DNA from: Halobacteriales archaeon YIM A00013
Lineage (GTDB): Archaea > Halobacteriota > Halobacteria > Halobacteriales > Haloarculaceae
Length of the DNA stretch: 64,000 bases
Direction of reading: 5' to 3'
NCBI GenBank assembly: GCA_025041195.1
Contig: JAKCFM010000001.1
Coordinates: 1,240,001 to 1,304,000, forward strand
The notes beneath the pieces were generated by a model. That model was given only the letters and a program-made list of their open reading frames with translations, was not told the origin of the DNA and did not search any database. How positions within the stretch are numbered: position 1 is the stretch's first letter; the number at the start of each line of letters is the position of its first letter. Of this stretch, positions 44,022-52,867 are shown piece after piece. The position numbers and the translations under genes are program-made.

Positions 44022-44034
44022 ATTATTAGTCTAG
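44022..44034 (+). promoter_or_regulatory. TATA-like box and CTAG site before the DNA methylase gene
   Basis: ATTATTAG at 44022-44029 is 24-31 bases before the ATG at 44053, in TATA position. A CTAG tetranucleotide follows at 44031-44034, in the expected initiation region. If the encoded enzyme modifies CTAG, as related haloarchaeal methylases do, this site would be in its own promoter. Confidence 0.45.
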
Positions 44035-44052
44035 GCGTCGAAAGCATCCGGC

Positions 44053-45186
44053 ATGAAAACGACCCACTCGGTTCGGATCGAAGATGTTCGTGAACTGTCG
44101 CTTCCAGCCGATTCGGTCGAGCTGGTGGTAACCTCGCCACCATACCCCATGATCGAGATGTGGGACGATCTGTTCTGCTCGCTTGATGGGGATATCGAGG
44201 GGGCACTCGACGATGCGGATGGAGAGACGGCATTCGAGTTGATGCATCAGGCCCTCGATCCGGTCTGGGAGATGCTGTCGACCGTGCTGGTCGATGGCGG
44301 TATCGCCTGTATCAACGTCGGTGATGCGACCCGCAACGTTGGCGATGGCTTTCGGGTGTTTCAGAACCACGTTCGAATCTGTGATGCGCTGACCGACCGT
44401 GGTTTTTCGCCGTTGCCCGACGTACTCTGGCGAAAGCCATCGAACTCCGGCGCGAAGTTCATGGGGAGTGGAATGCTTCCGCCGAACGCGTACGTCACGC
44501 TCGAACACGAGTACATTCTGGTCTTCAGAAACGGCTCAAGCCGGCGGTCGTTTGAGTCCAACGCTGATGGTCGCTACGAGTCGGCCTTTTTCTGGGAGGA
44601 GCGTAACCGGTGGTTCACTGACACCTGGTCAGATATCAACGGAGCTGAGCAGCCACTTGAGGTGCCGGGTGCGGACGGCGACGTTCGGGATCGCTCAGGG
44701 GCGTTTCCGTTTTCGATACCGTATCGGCTGATCAATATGTACTCGGTGTACGGCGACACCGTCTTCGATCCGTTCTGGGGAACGGGAACGACCTCACTCG
44801 CAGCGATGGTCGCGGCGCGCAACTCCATTGGCTGTGAGATCGAGCCAGCAATGGCCGAGCTGTTCGATGCCCGGCTTGCGTCAGTGACGGAGTTCGCCGA
44901 GGAGGTGCTCACTGAGCGCCTCGATGCCCACGAGTCGTTCGTCGACCGGCGGACGACAGACGAGGGACCGCTTTCGTACGAAGCGACGAACTACGACCTT
45001 CCGGTGATGACCAAACAAGAGCGGGCGATCCAGCTGTACGCCATTGACGCCATTGCTTCGAGTGAGAATCCCGACGGGACGGAATACACCGTCGATCACG
45101 CCCCGTTTTCTCGCGACACGCAAAGCGAGCCGTCACTCGCAGAGACGCTCGAACGTGCAAAAATTGATTCACTGTCCGATTTTTGA
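44053..45186 (+). CDS. site-specific DNA N4-cytosine methyltransferase, probably CTAG-specific
   Basis: 377 residues. Catalytic TSPPY (27-31) precedes the SAM-binding DPFWGTGTT (239-247), the order of beta-class amino-methyltransferases; TSPPYP is typical of N4-cytosine types. The overall look (TSPPYPMIEMWDDLF) resembles an orphan haloarchaeal methylase associated with CTAG modification in Haloferax. No restriction endonuclease is adjacent, so it is an orphan. The function and site are inferences. CTAG is present in its own promoter. The following gap has a short T tract at 45207-45211. Confidence 0.85.
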   Translation: MKTTHSVRIEDVRELSLPADSVELVVTSPPYPMIEMWDDLFCSLDGDIEGALDDADGETAFELMHQALDPVWEMLSTVLVDGGIACINVGDATRNVGDGFRVFQNHVRICDALTDRGFSPLPDVLWRKPSNSGAKFMGSGMLPPNAYVTLEHEYILVFRNGSSRRSFESNADGRYESAFFWEERNRWFTDTWSDINGAEQPLEVPGADGDVRDRSGAFPFSIPYRLINMYSVYGDTVFDPFWGTGTTSLAAMVAARNSIGCEIEPAMAELFDARLASVTEFAEEVLTERLDAHESFVDRRTTDEGPLSYEATNYDLPVMTKQERAIQLYAIDAIASSENPDGTEYTVDHAPFSRDTQSEPSLAETLERAKIDSLSDF

Positions 45187-45235
45187 GCTCTCACCGAACG
45201 GTTGTCTTTTTGTGAGCAGGGCTCACCCATAGGAT

Positions 45236-45802
45236 ATGAGTGTCCGTGGGGTGGCATCGACCGTGTATCGCGAGGGTGTTGGCGCACTCGGCGTGAGCGC
45301 AGTTGGGAGTTTGCTCGCGGGGGTCGTCCTTGGCGGACTGGAGACGGAACTGCAGCGCCTCCCCGGCTTGCTCGTCCTCGTCCCAGCATTGTTGGCCACC
45401 CGCGGAAACGTCTACGGCTCACTCGGAGCGCGCCTTGCCACCGCACTCCAGCAGGGGCTGCTAACGCCGACGCTTCGGTCACACGACCGGCGACTCTACA
45501 ATGCGCTGGTGGCTGCCCTGTGTACCGGACTGTTCACCAGCGTGTTCGCGGCGATTGCCACCGTTGTGGTGTTGTGGCTTCTGAACGCTGCGGTCGCGCC
45601 GGCGGCGTTGGTGGCCGTCTCGTTTCTAGCCGGGCTCGCGTCCGGAATCGTGCTCTCAGCAACCGTGACAGGGGTTGTATACGTTGGCTACCGTCGAGGG
45701 CTGAATCCGGATACGCTCGTCGGGCCAGTGGTGACGACGACCGGTGACGTGTTCGGAATGGTGTTTCTGTATCTCGCAGCACGGGTGGTGCTGGCGTGGT
45801 GA
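45236..45802 (+). CDS. half-MgtE membrane transporter, first subunit
   Basis: 188 residues with five membrane helices. The cation-path signature of the MgtE membrane domain is present: LPGLLVLVPALLATRGNVYG and later GPVVTTTGDVFGM. The cytosolic N-terminal and CBS domains of full MgtE are missing. The GTG of the next gene overlaps its stop, and that gene holds the sister half, so the two probably assemble as a divalent-cation channel. Confidence 0.85.
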   Translation: MSVRGVASTVYREGVGALGVSAVGSLLAGVVLGGLETELQRLPGLLVLVPALLATRGNVYGSLGARLATALQQGLLTPTLRSHDRRLYNALVAALCTGLFTSVFAAIATVVVLWLLNAAVAPAALVAVSFLAGLASGIVLSATVTGVVYVGYRRGLNPDTLVGPVVTTTGDVFGMVFLYLAARVVLAW

Positions 45803-46353
45803 GCGGTGATTGGACGGTTGAGGCGATCGTTCGAGCCACGCTTCCAGTGTTGCTCGTGCTGACGCTGATTGAAATCGGCAGCGGGATGGTCCTCCACGGG
45901 TTCGAGGACACACTGGTTCAGTATCCAACGCTGCTCGTGCTCGTTCCGGTGGTGATCGGCACGGCCGGCAATCTCGGGAGTATGCTCGCTTCACGGCTTT
46001 CGACGGCGCTTCATCTGGGAACGCTAACGTTCGGAACGAATGCGCTCCTGGTTGGCCACGTCCTCGGGACGATACTGCTCGCCGGAACGCTCTTTCCAGC
46101 AGTTGGGGCAGGGGCCTGGCTGCTCACGTCAGTGATTGGATCGCCGACGCTCGGTCTCGGCCGCGTGCTGATCATTGCGACGCTCAGCGGCGTTGTGTTG
46201 GCCCTGGTGGTCGTAATTGTCACCGTGAGCGCGACATATGCCGCGTATCGACGACGCGCCGACCCGGACGACGTGGTGATCCCTACCGTCACGAACGTCT
46301 GCGACGTGCTCGGGGTGCTGGTGTTGTTCGCCGTCGCACAGCTCGTAGTGTGA
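45799..46353 (+). CDS. half-MgtE membrane transporter, second subunit
   Basis: About 184 residues starting at GTG within a GTGA overlap; GTG three bases earlier is also possible. Again five helices, with YPTLLVLVPVVIGTAGNLGS and IPTVTNVCDVLGVL corresponding to LLVLVPALLATRGNVYG and VTTTGDVFGM of the first half. The pairing of two MgtE-type half-subunits as neighbouring genes is common in haloarchaea. Magnesium or another divalent ion is the probable substrate. Confidence 0.85.
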   Translation: MSGDWTVEAIVRATLPVLLVLTLIEIGSGMVLHGFEDTLVQYPTLLVLVPVVIGTAGNLGSMLASRLSTALHLGTLTFGTNALLVGHVLGTILLAGTLFPAVGAGAWLLTSVIGSPTLGLGRVLIIATLSGVVLALVVVIVTVSATYAAYRRRADPDDVVIPTVTNVCDVLGVLVLFAVAQLVV

Positions 46354-46370
46354 ACTCCCAGGATTGATCG

Positions 46371-46814
46371 CTACTCGTCGTCGATCGGGACGCCGTCTTC
46401 TGTCGGTGGTGCGAGCTGTCTGACGTACGCCGTCGGATCGCCTTCAGAAACCGTGATCGTTGCCGTGATATCGCCAAGTTCGTCGGGATCGCCGACCGCG
46501 AAGTTGACGACGCCAGCGTAGGCGGCCTGCTTTTTCAGTCGGACCGTCACCGTGTTCGTTTCGGGGTCGAGTCCGTCGAGCAGGCTCGTCCGAGCGGAGT
46601 CGAGAATCGCCTGCTCGTGAAACAGTTCCGAGAGCCGTTCGAGCGAGTGTGTTTTCGCAACGACGGTATCGGGGGCCGTTTCGTTGCCAGCTTGTTGTTC
46701 GATCGTTGCCTCGGGAGCGAGTGTGTCGATTGCCTCGATCACCCGCTCAGTGCGTTCGGTGGCGTAAACGGGAGCCTCGAACGTCGCCGTAATGTGAAAA
46801 ATATGACTACTCAT
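46371..46814 (-). CDS. UPF0201 family RNA-binding-domain protein
   Basis: 147 residues (MSSHIFHITATFEAPVYATE). Conserved-looking parts are AKTHSLERLSELFHEQAILD, VRLKKQAAYAGVVNFAVGDP and the end VRQLAPPTEDGVP. This pattern matches the archaeal UPF0201 family, predicted to bind RNA. Its start overlaps the stop of the upstream UPF0200 gene by 8 bases. Exact function unknown. Confidence 0.85.
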   Translation of the reverse strand: MSSHIFHITATFEAPVYATERTERVIEAIDTLAPEATIEQQAGNETAPDTVVAKTHSLERLSELFHEQAILDSARTSLLDGLDPETNTVTVRLKKQAAYAGVVNFAVGDPDELGDITATITVSEGDPTAYVRQLAPPTEDGVPIDDE

Positions 46815-47346
46815 CGGCTTCGAGCAGGCGTCGAACCTGCTTGTGGTATGCCTCGATGCTTTCAGTGTTCTCGATCGTCTCATCTGCCATCTCGATCGCA
46901 GCCCCCATTCCAAACCCGAGTTCGCGGGTGTCGCGCTCTTCGAGCGTCTCGACGGAGGGATCGTCGCGTTGGCGCTCGGAGAGTCGGTCCTTGCGGAGCT
47001 CGAACGGAGCAGTGATCGCCACCAGCGTGAATTCATCACCAAACGCCGCAACGAACCGTTCGACTTCCGCATCGGATCGAATGCCATCGATCAGCACGGT
47101 ATCGTGCGTTTTGAGCGCTTCCTGGATGGGGTCAAGCGATCGCTCGGCGATTGCCCCCGGGCCATTTTCTTCTCGCAACGCGACCGCAATCTCCCCATGA
47201 TGGTCTGTGGGATCCAGACCGCGAGCACGACACTCCGCTCTGATCACGTCGCCCATCGTGACCACTGGAATATCGAGTTCGCGTGCAACGGCGGCGGCTT
47301 CACCCTTTCCGCTGCCTGGAAGTCCCACGGTCCCAACGACGTTCAT
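46807..47346 (-). CDS. UPF0200 family P-loop kinase-like protein
   Basis: 179 residues starting MNVVGTVGLPGSGKGEAAAV. P-loop GLPGSGKG, then VVTMGDVIRAECRARG, a DGIRSDAEVE box and a lid region RLSERQRDDPS. It resembles archaeal UPF0200 proteins, related to adenylate and dephospho-CoA kinases, but the substrate is not known. Coupled with the UPF0201 gene. The frame runs upstream through the tRNA gene, which supports the ATG at 47346. Confidence 0.87.
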   Translation of the reverse strand: MNVVGTVGLPGSGKGEAAAVARELDIPVVTMGDVIRAECRARGLDPTDHHGEIAVALREENGPGAIAERSLDPIQEALKTHDTVLIDGIRSDAEVERFVAAFGDEFTLVAITAPFELRKDRLSERQRDDPSVETLEERDTRELGFGMGAAIEMADETIENTESIEAYHKQVRRLLEADE

Positions 47347-47447
47347 TACAGGACGGTCGGGACGAGATGGCCTTAATGGCTCCGTTCGATAGCGCCCTCG
47401 GTGCGAATCCAACTGCTTTTGATGGTTCGCGCAGATGATCCGAATGC

Positions 47448-47522
47448 GGGCACGTAGCTCAGCTAGGATAGAGCGTCGGACTTCTAATCCGACGGCCGTG
47501 GGTTCGAATCCCACCGTGCTCG
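47448..47522 (+). tRNA. tRNA-Arg (anticodon TCT)
   Basis: A 75-base cloverleaf with no intron and no encoded CCA. Acceptor GGGCACG pairs with CGTGCTC (one G-T). D-arm GCTC...GAGC, anticodon stem TCGGA/TCCGA around loop CTTCTAA, and T-arm GTGGG-TTCGAAT-CCCAC. The anticodon TCT reads AGA and AGG arginine codons. The D loop contains CTAG. Confidence 0.96.
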
Positions 47523-47564
47523 TGGCCGGTACGCTCTTATTCGATCCGCTGTAATCTCCGTTCG

Positions 47565-47969
47565 ATGAAGTCCTCAGAACACGCCGTCGTCGGCACGGCC
47601 GTCAGTATGATCGGCGTCCGGCTGTTCGGTCAGGAGCTGTCAGTCGCCCAGAAACTCGGGCTCTGGCTCTACGGCGTCGTGCTCAGCGTCGTCATCGATC
47701 TCGATCATTTCGTCCTTGGTCGCTACTATCTCGGCGACTGGTCGATGCTCAATGAGGCGATCAGCGATCCAGCACGGGCGTTCACTGATCCGGCGTGGCT
47801 GTTCACAGACGTTGATATGGAAACCGAACGGCTGTTGAGCCACGCCATCATCGGCGGACTCCTCTCGCTCGGATTGTTCGTGCTGACGCCACTACTTGGG
47901 GCATTCACTGCGCTCGTGCTCTACGCGCACGGCCTCTGTGATCTACTCCGCGATACGAACACGCTGTAA
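47565..47969 (+). CDS. haloarchaeal membrane protein, DUF457-like
   Basis: 134 residues with three or four membrane helices. The N-terminal SEHAVVGTAVSMIG, the acidic VVIDLDHFVLGRYY and the later ETERLLSHAIIGG provide His/Asp patterns like those of DUF457 (YdjM-type) membrane proteins predicted to bind metal. The match is loose. It follows the tRNA gene by 42 bases and ends 3 bases before the convergent aminopeptidase stop. Confidence 0.65.
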   Translation: MKSSEHAVVGTAVSMIGVRLFGQELSVAQKLGLWLYGVVLSVVIDLDHFVLGRYYLGDWSMLNEAISDPARAFTDPAWLFTDVDMETERLLSHAIIGGLLSLGLFVLTPLLGAFTALVLYAHGLCDLLRDTNTL

Positions 47970-47972
47970 GAC

Positions 47973-49067
47973 TCAGGCGTCTTCGAAGCCGTCCTCGAAG
48001 ACGAACGTGCCGTTTTGCTGGACGATCTCGCCGTCAAGCTCGATCCGCGAGTCCTCGCTCATGTCCACGATCATGTCAACGTGAGTTGCGCTCTCGTTTG
48101 GCTCGTGGTCCTCGCCAACAGTTTCGGGGTAGGCGCGACCGACCGCCATGTGGACGGTGTCGCCCATCTTCTCGTCGAACAGCATGTTGTACGTGAACCG
48201 GTCGATATCGCGGTTCATTCCAATGCCGAGTTCGCCGAGCCGGCGAGCGCCAGGATCGGTTTCGAGGACGCTCTGGAGCACCGATTCGTTCTTTTCGGCC
48301 TCGTGTTCGACGACTTCGCCGTTTTCGAAGACGAGTTGCGCGCCAGTCACCTCCTGGCCCTGGTGATAGAGCGGTAGATCAAACAGCACTTCGCCCTCGA
48401 CGGAGTCCGGAACTGGCGCAGTGAACACCTCGCCACCAGGGAGATTTTCGTGGCCATCATCGTTGACGGTCACCATTCCTTCGACGGACATCGTCAGATC
48501 CGTCGTCTCGCCACTGACGATTCGGACCGCACTGGCCGCGTTCAGTCGCTCAACCATTGCCGCCTGGTGGTCGTGCTGGGCCTCCCAGTCCTTATCGATC
48601 GCGTCCCAGACGAAGTTCTGGTAGGCGTCGGTGCTCATCTCGGCGAGCTGGGCGTTGCCGCTTGAGGGATACTGCGTGAGACACCAATCTTTCGACATGA
48701 TCGTCTCGCTCACCGGCTGATTGACACGAGATTGCTCGGCGACAATTTCTGGCGCGACGTCGCTGAGTTCGGTGACGTTCGAATCTCCCCTGATGCGGAT
48801 GATTTTGTCGGTTGCTTCTGCGAGCGCAAGCTGATGGGTGGGCATTTCGAGACCGTCCGCCCCGGCCGCCTTGAGATACGCACGGCTGGCGCGCCCGTTC
48901 GAGAGCGTGTTGACAGGGACGGCGCCGATATCTCCGACCGCCTCATTCAAAGCGACGATGAGATCTTCGGCCGCTGCTGGACCGGTGATGAGGACGGTGT
49001 CACCGTTCTCAACGCCGACGGAATGGTTGACGATAATCGACGCGTGTTGGCGAATTCGTGGATCCAT
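47973..49067 (-). CDS. M29-family aminopeptidase
   Basis: 364 residues. M29 (AmpS/PepS, thermophilic aminopeptidase) features: MDPRIRQHASIIVNHSVGVE, the metal-site glutamate stretch LPGGEVFTAPVPDSVEGEV, then LGELGIGMNRDIDRFTYNML and late HMAVGRAYPETV and HVDMIVDM. It removes N-terminal residues from peptides in the cytosol, using two metal ions. The start MDPRIRQHA is the usual family start and length is normal (about 360-410). Confidence 0.9.
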   Translation of the reverse strand: MDPRIRQHASIIVNHSVGVENGDTVLITGPAAAEDLIVALNEAVGDIGAVPVNTLSNGRASRAYLKAAGADGLEMPTHQLALAEATDKIIRIRGDSNVTELSDVAPEIVAEQSRVNQPVSETIMSKDWCLTQYPSSGNAQLAEMSTDAYQNFVWDAIDKDWEAQHDHQAAMVERLNAASAVRIVSGETTDLTMSVEGMVTVNDDGHENLPGGEVFTAPVPDSVEGEVLFDLPLYHQGQEVTGAQLVFENGEVVEHEAEKNESVLQSVLETDPGARRLGELGIGMNRDIDRFTYNMLFDEKMGDTVHMAVGRAYPETVGEDHEPNESATHVDMIVDMSEDSRIELDGEIVQQNGTFVFEDGFEDA

Positions 49068-49220
49068 ACCAGGTGGCTTTGTCGCACCAGCTGAATATCC
49101 TTTCGAAGGTGCGAACGCAATTGGTGCTGAGACGGAGTCTCAATGGGCGTCCCGTCGCGGTTCTGAGCAGTGAGGCAGCCGATCGTCAGCGGTATATCAG
49201 CGCTGAATACAATGATGACC

Positions 49221-50234
49221 ATGATCGATCTCCGGAGCGACACGGTAACAAAACCGACCGACTCGATGCGCGAGCTGGCCGCCCAGGCGACGGTTGGCGA
49301 CGACGTGTACGGCGAGGATCAGACCGTCAACGAGCTTGAAACGAGCGCTGCAGAGCTGCTTGGGTTCGAGGACGCCCTCTACGTGCCATCCGGAACGATG
49401 GGAAACCAGATCGCTGCCAGAACGCACACTGAATCCGGCCAGGAGATCATCTGTGAACGCGACAGCCACATCTATCGCTGGGAGCTCGGTGGACTCGCCC
49501 AGCACAGTGGCCTCCAGACCAGACCGATCGACGGCACCGAGCGAGGGGTGCTCAAACCATCGGCCATCGCCGACGGAATCGTCGAGGAAGACGCCCACCG
49601 CCCCGGAACCGGCCTGCTTGCGCTTGAAAACACCCACAACGCTGCCGGTGGGACTGCAATCGCCCCGTCGCGGATTGACGAGGGGGCAGCCACTGCTCAC
49701 GAGCACGGCGTGCCGGTGCATCTTGATGGGGCGCGCCTTGCCAACGCCGCTGTGGCACACGACGTGGCGATCGATCGATTCACCGAAGCTGTCGACTCGG
49801 CACTGCTCTGTCTGTCGAAAGGGCTTGGCGCCCCGGTTGGCTCGGTGCTCGCGGGCTCTGCATCGTTTATCGAGCAGGCGCGCCGCGCGCGAAAGCTCCT
49901 CGGTGGGGGGATGCGCCAGGCAGGAATCATAGCTGCACCGGGACTGGCGGCGCTCGAATCGATCGACCGGCTCGAAACCGACCACGAAAACGCCGCGCTC
50001 CTCGCCGAACGCCTCGATTCGGTCGAGGGACTCACCGTTCACCCCCCGGAGACGAATATCCTTCTCGTGACGGTCTCAGAACCAGCTGAAGCGTTTCTTG
50101 ATGCGTGTGCGGATGTCGATGTTCTCGCGACGGCGTTCGATACGCATCTCGTTCGATTTACGACACACCGTGACGTTAGCAGGGCTGCTGTCGAAACCGC
50201 TGCCGACAGAATTGTAGACGTTGTTTCGGATTAG
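49221..50234 (+). CDS. threonine/beta-eliminating PLP aldolase (ltaE-like)
   Basis: 337 residues. The family opening MIDLRSDTVTKPT, then YGEDQTVNELE, the VHLDGARLANAAV aspartate, and the PLP lysine in CLSKGLGAPVG. It cleaves L-allo- or L-threonine to glycine and acetaldehyde. A GTATATC element at 49192-49198 is 23-29 bases before ATG 49221, which favours this start over ATG at 49212. The stop overlaps the convergent small membrane gene by 4 bases. Confidence 0.9.
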   Translation: MIDLRSDTVTKPTDSMRELAAQATVGDDVYGEDQTVNELETSAAELLGFEDALYVPSGTMGNQIAARTHTESGQEIICERDSHIYRWELGGLAQHSGLQTRPIDGTERGVLKPSAIADGIVEEDAHRPGTGLLALENTHNAAGGTAIAPSRIDEGAATAHEHGVPVHLDGARLANAAVAHDVAIDRFTEAVDSALLCLSKGLGAPVGSVLAGSASFIEQARRARKLLGGGMRQAGIIAAPGLAALESIDRLETDHENAALLAERLDSVEGLTVHPPETNILLVTVSEPAEAFLDACADVDVLATAFDTHLVRFTTHRDVSRAAVETAADRIVDVVSD

Positions 50235-50365
50235 CGGCGGTCGTTTTTTGTTCCCTCTCGGAACGCAAGCATTGTTCGTCGGAAGATCAGATAGAGCCCG
50301 AGCAGACAGCCAATGATGAGAACGAGAATAATAACCAACATCGGGTCGTTGAGCAGGGATGCCAT
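50231..50365 (-). CDS. 44-residue membrane protein (DUF7859-like)
   Basis: MASLLNDPMLVIILVLIIGC gives one membrane helix, followed by a basic RRTMLAFREGTKNDRR tail. The ending RRTMxxFREG is typical of a tiny haloarchaeal family I know as DUF7859. I start at ATG 50365, at the beginning of the helix; the frame is open upstream. Overlaps the threonine aldolase stop by 4 bases. Function unknown. Confidence 0.65.
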   Translation of the reverse strand: MASLLNDPMLVIILVLIIGCLLGLYLIFRRTMLAFREGTKNDRR

Positions 50366-50414
50366 ACCCCCGCTCGGCTCCCCGCCACCAAAATGATTTC
50401 GTCCGATCACGCCG

Positions 50415-50930
50415 TCACGGCGACGTCTCAACGGTGATCTGATCGAATGGCGTCCCGTCCATCGAACAGAGCGTTGCTGTTATCGTCCCTGAATCCGCCG
50501 TGAGCCGTCCGTACGCTTGTTTGTTGCCTCGCGGTTCGGCGTGGCTCCCCGGGTTGAAAACGGGTATCGATCCGAGCGAATCAATCGAAGGGACGTGCGT
50601 GTGTCCGACGATTACGAGATCCGCCTCCCGTTCTCGTGCAAACAGAGACAACGCCTGGGCGGTGTGGCGATGGCCGTGGACGAGCAGTATCCGCGCATCA
50701 CCGATTGAAATCGTCCGATGGTCGGGGAGTGCCCTCTGGAGATCAAGGTGGTCTCTGTTTCCGGCGACGGCCAACAGCTCGCTCGCCTCTGCCCTGAACG
50801 CGTCGTATACGGCACGCGTCGTGAAATCACCCGCGTGTATCACCTTCGTCGACGATCGAACCGCTGTCAACAGTGGCCCGGATACGCCATGCTCAGTCCG
50901 ACCATGCGTGTCTGAGAGGATTACAACCAT
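50415..50930 (-). CDS. YfcE/MJ0936-type metallophosphoesterase
   Basis: 171 residues. Phosphoesterase motifs are ILSDTHGR, VIHAGDFTT, VAGNRDH, VHGHRH and VGHTHVP. This is the calcineurin-like fold seen in archaeal MJ0936 and E. coli YfcE, active on phosphodiester model substrates; the biological substrate is unknown. It starts MVVILSDT with no extra domain. Confidence 0.9.
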   Translation of the reverse strand: MVVILSDTHGRTEHGVSGPLLTAVRSSTKVIHAGDFTTRAVYDAFRAEASELLAVAGNRDHLDLQRALPDHRTISIGDARILLVHGHRHTAQALSLFAREREADLVIVGHTHVPSIDSLGSIPVFNPGSHAEPRGNKQAYGRLTADSGTITATLCSMDGTPFDQITVETSP

Positions 50931-51241
50931 GGGTCTATTCCTGCAGCGAAGTAGTTATCTCATCGGATCGAATATTCGTCAAAGTTTAGACACTCGTTCC
51001 AATCGTGTATTTTACAACCAGGATAATGAGTGTGAATAGAGAAACCGAAGCAACACCACCAGAAATCGAACAGGATCGGGTCAACAGTTATTAGTCACCA
51101 CTGAGATGAACACCAATAGATACGTTACTACACGAACGAGACGGCTGGCGATGATTGAACATATCCACTTTGCGCGACGAACAACACCCGAATCACACCA
51201 TCGGGGACGGGCAGGCACCGTCCAGAAACGAATGATGTGAA
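50931..51241. other. 311-base stretch without a supported gene
   Basis: AT-richer than the surroundings. It contains the promoter of the metallophosphoesterase on the minus strand and of the histidine kinase on the plus strand. A 22-codon frame (51026-51094, MSVNRETEATPP...) is open but too short to support by itself. No tRNA, repeat array or clear palindrome is visible. Confidence 0.5.
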
Positions 51242-52768
51242 ATGAGTGATCTGCCCCAGCGGCCGGTGTCGAGACGACTCCAGCGGCGACTCTGTGGACT
51301 CGTCATCGTTGGCTATGGGGCGCTCACCGGGACAATCCATCTCTATCATCTGCTCGGTGATAGCTCGCCAGGACTGATTCCCACCGTCTACGGGGCGTTC
51401 ATTCCGTTCTGTCTGTCGATTGGATTGGTCGCCGGGGGGGTCTGGGCTGGACGACGATCGATCCATCCCCGGTATCTTCAGAAGCTCGTTATCTGGACGA
51501 TAACCGGTGGTGCGGTGTTTCTCGTCTCTGGGATGTTATTCGTGTCGTATCAAACGGCCGTCGGTGGCGCGTTGGTAGCGCAGCTCTACGTTCTCAGCAA
51601 CGTCGCAACCGGTGGTGCAGTGGTGGGGTTCGTCATCGGACAGTATGCGGGGCAGATCCAACGGCAGAACGAACAGCTTGACCGATATCAACAGCGACTG
51701 GAGCGAGAACACGAACGATACGTAGTCCTGTTCGATTCACTGTTGAACCCGGCGATTCAGTACGATCTCCTGGGTGAAACTGCTGTGATCCGTGTGGCGA
51801 ATCCGGCGTTTGAGCGCCTCTTCGATGCCGATTCGGGAACGATGTCGGGCACTCGTGTCGAATCGGCAATCGAACCGTCCAACATTGAAACCTCGGCGTT
51901 CGACATCGAGCGCGCACTGCATGCGGACACTGCCGTCCAGAATGAAGTGCGATTGAAAACAGCCGTCGGTATCAAGGACTTTCTCGTCCACGTGATTCCG
52001 CCCGCGGTTTCATCCGTTGGAACTGGTCATCTCGTTGCGGTAGACATCTCCGACCGCAAGCAGTACGTCCGGCGGCTCGAAGTGCTCAACCGCGTTCTCA
52101 GACACGATCTCCGCAACGATGCCGGTGTGATCATCGGAAACACACAGCTCCTCACAGAGCTCAACGGCCCGTCTGAGTATATCGAGACGATACGAACTAC
52201 CGCGACAGATATGGTCTCGCTGAGTGAAACCGTTCGCGAGATCGAAAACGCCCTTGATAGTGACCAGCGGTCGAACGGGACGCTCAAACTCCAACAGATC
52301 CTGAATGGCTGTATCGACCGGGCCATGACGGACTACCCAAACGCAAAGATTGTGAATCAGTGGGAATGCGATTCGGCCGTTCGCATCCTCGGGAACGATC
52401 AGCTTGCTATCGCGTTCGACAACGTGATCGAAAACGCCATCGAACACAACGACAGGGACGTCCCCGAAGTCATCGTCACCGTTACAAACGAGATCACCGA
52501 TTTCGTGACCGTCGAAATTGCTGATGACGGACCGGGACTACCAGAGCGAGAACGGCGGGTGTTCAATGACGGCACTGAATCCGAGCTCGAACACTCATTT
52601 GGACTCGGGCTCTGGCTCGTCAACTGGGTGGTCGTCGATTCGGGCGGCAACGTCACTGTGGACGAAACCGATGCTGGCGGTGGGCTCATACGAATTCATC
52701 TCCCGAAAGCCACGATTTCAAGCAGTCAGCAAGAAGCGTCGGTTGTAGTCGATAAACCCAAACAATGA
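51242..52768 (+). CDS. membrane-bound sensor histidine kinase (PAS plus HisKA/HATPase)
   Basis: 508 residues. Four hydrophobic segments (about 17-36, 45-66, 82-102 and 110-136) are followed by a coiled region (QIQRQNEQLDRYQQRLERE), a PAS-like domain (about 160-270), the phospho-acceptor histidine in RVLRHDLRNDAGVI and the ATP lid DNVIENAIEH, DDGPGLPERE, FGLGLWLV. A haloarchaeal-type kinase with a membrane input. No response regulator is next to it. The signal is unknown; the following gene is an NhaC-type antiporter, so osmotic or pH sensing is only a guess. Confidence 0.87.
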   Translation: MSDLPQRPVSRRLQRRLCGLVIVGYGALTGTIHLYHLLGDSSPGLIPTVYGAFIPFCLSIGLVAGGVWAGRRSIHPRYLQKLVIWTITGGAVFLVSGMLFVSYQTAVGGALVAQLYVLSNVATGGAVVGFVIGQYAGQIQRQNEQLDRYQQRLEREHERYVVLFDSLLNPAIQYDLLGETAVIRVANPAFERLFDADSGTMSGTRVESAIEPSNIETSAFDIERALHADTAVQNEVRLKTAVGIKDFLVHVIPPAVSSVGTGHLVAVDISDRKQYVRRLEVLNRVLRHDLRNDAGVIIGNTQLLTELNGPSEYIETIRTTATDMVSLSETVREIENALDSDQRSNGTLKLQQILNGCIDRAMTDYPNAKIVNQWECDSAVRILGNDQLAIAFDNVIENAIEHNDRDVPEVIVTVTNEITDFVTVEIADDGPGLPERERRVFNDGTESELEHSFGLGLWLVNWVVVDSGGNVTVDETDAGGGLIRIHLPKATISSSQQEASVVVDKPKQ

Positions 52769-52867
52769 TTGTAATCCCATAATCATCCAGATATGTAGGG
52801 CCATACGATGAGTTATGGCAACTAATACCGAGGTTTTTTATAGAAGTAAACGGAGTTTGTGCCAGTT

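Noticed and set aside
44053-45186. Restriction-modification system
   Set aside because: Neighbours are ffh and MgtE-type genes; no endonuclease is present, so the methylase is treated as an orphan.
49129-49141. Palindrome GAGAC-GGA-GTCTC upstream of threonine aldolase
   Set aside because: Arms of only 5 bases and far from the TATA box; expected by chance in 64 kb.
49197-50042. 281-codon minus-strand frame inside threonine aldolase
   Set aside because: Shadow of a clear PLP enzyme; composition is cysteine- and arginine-rich and unlike haloarchaeal proteins.
51026-51094. 22-codon frame MSVNRETEATPPEIEQ...
   Set aside because: Acidic like haloarchaeal proteins but too short, and its upstream TTTTAC is only about 17 bases away; mentioned in the gap entry only.
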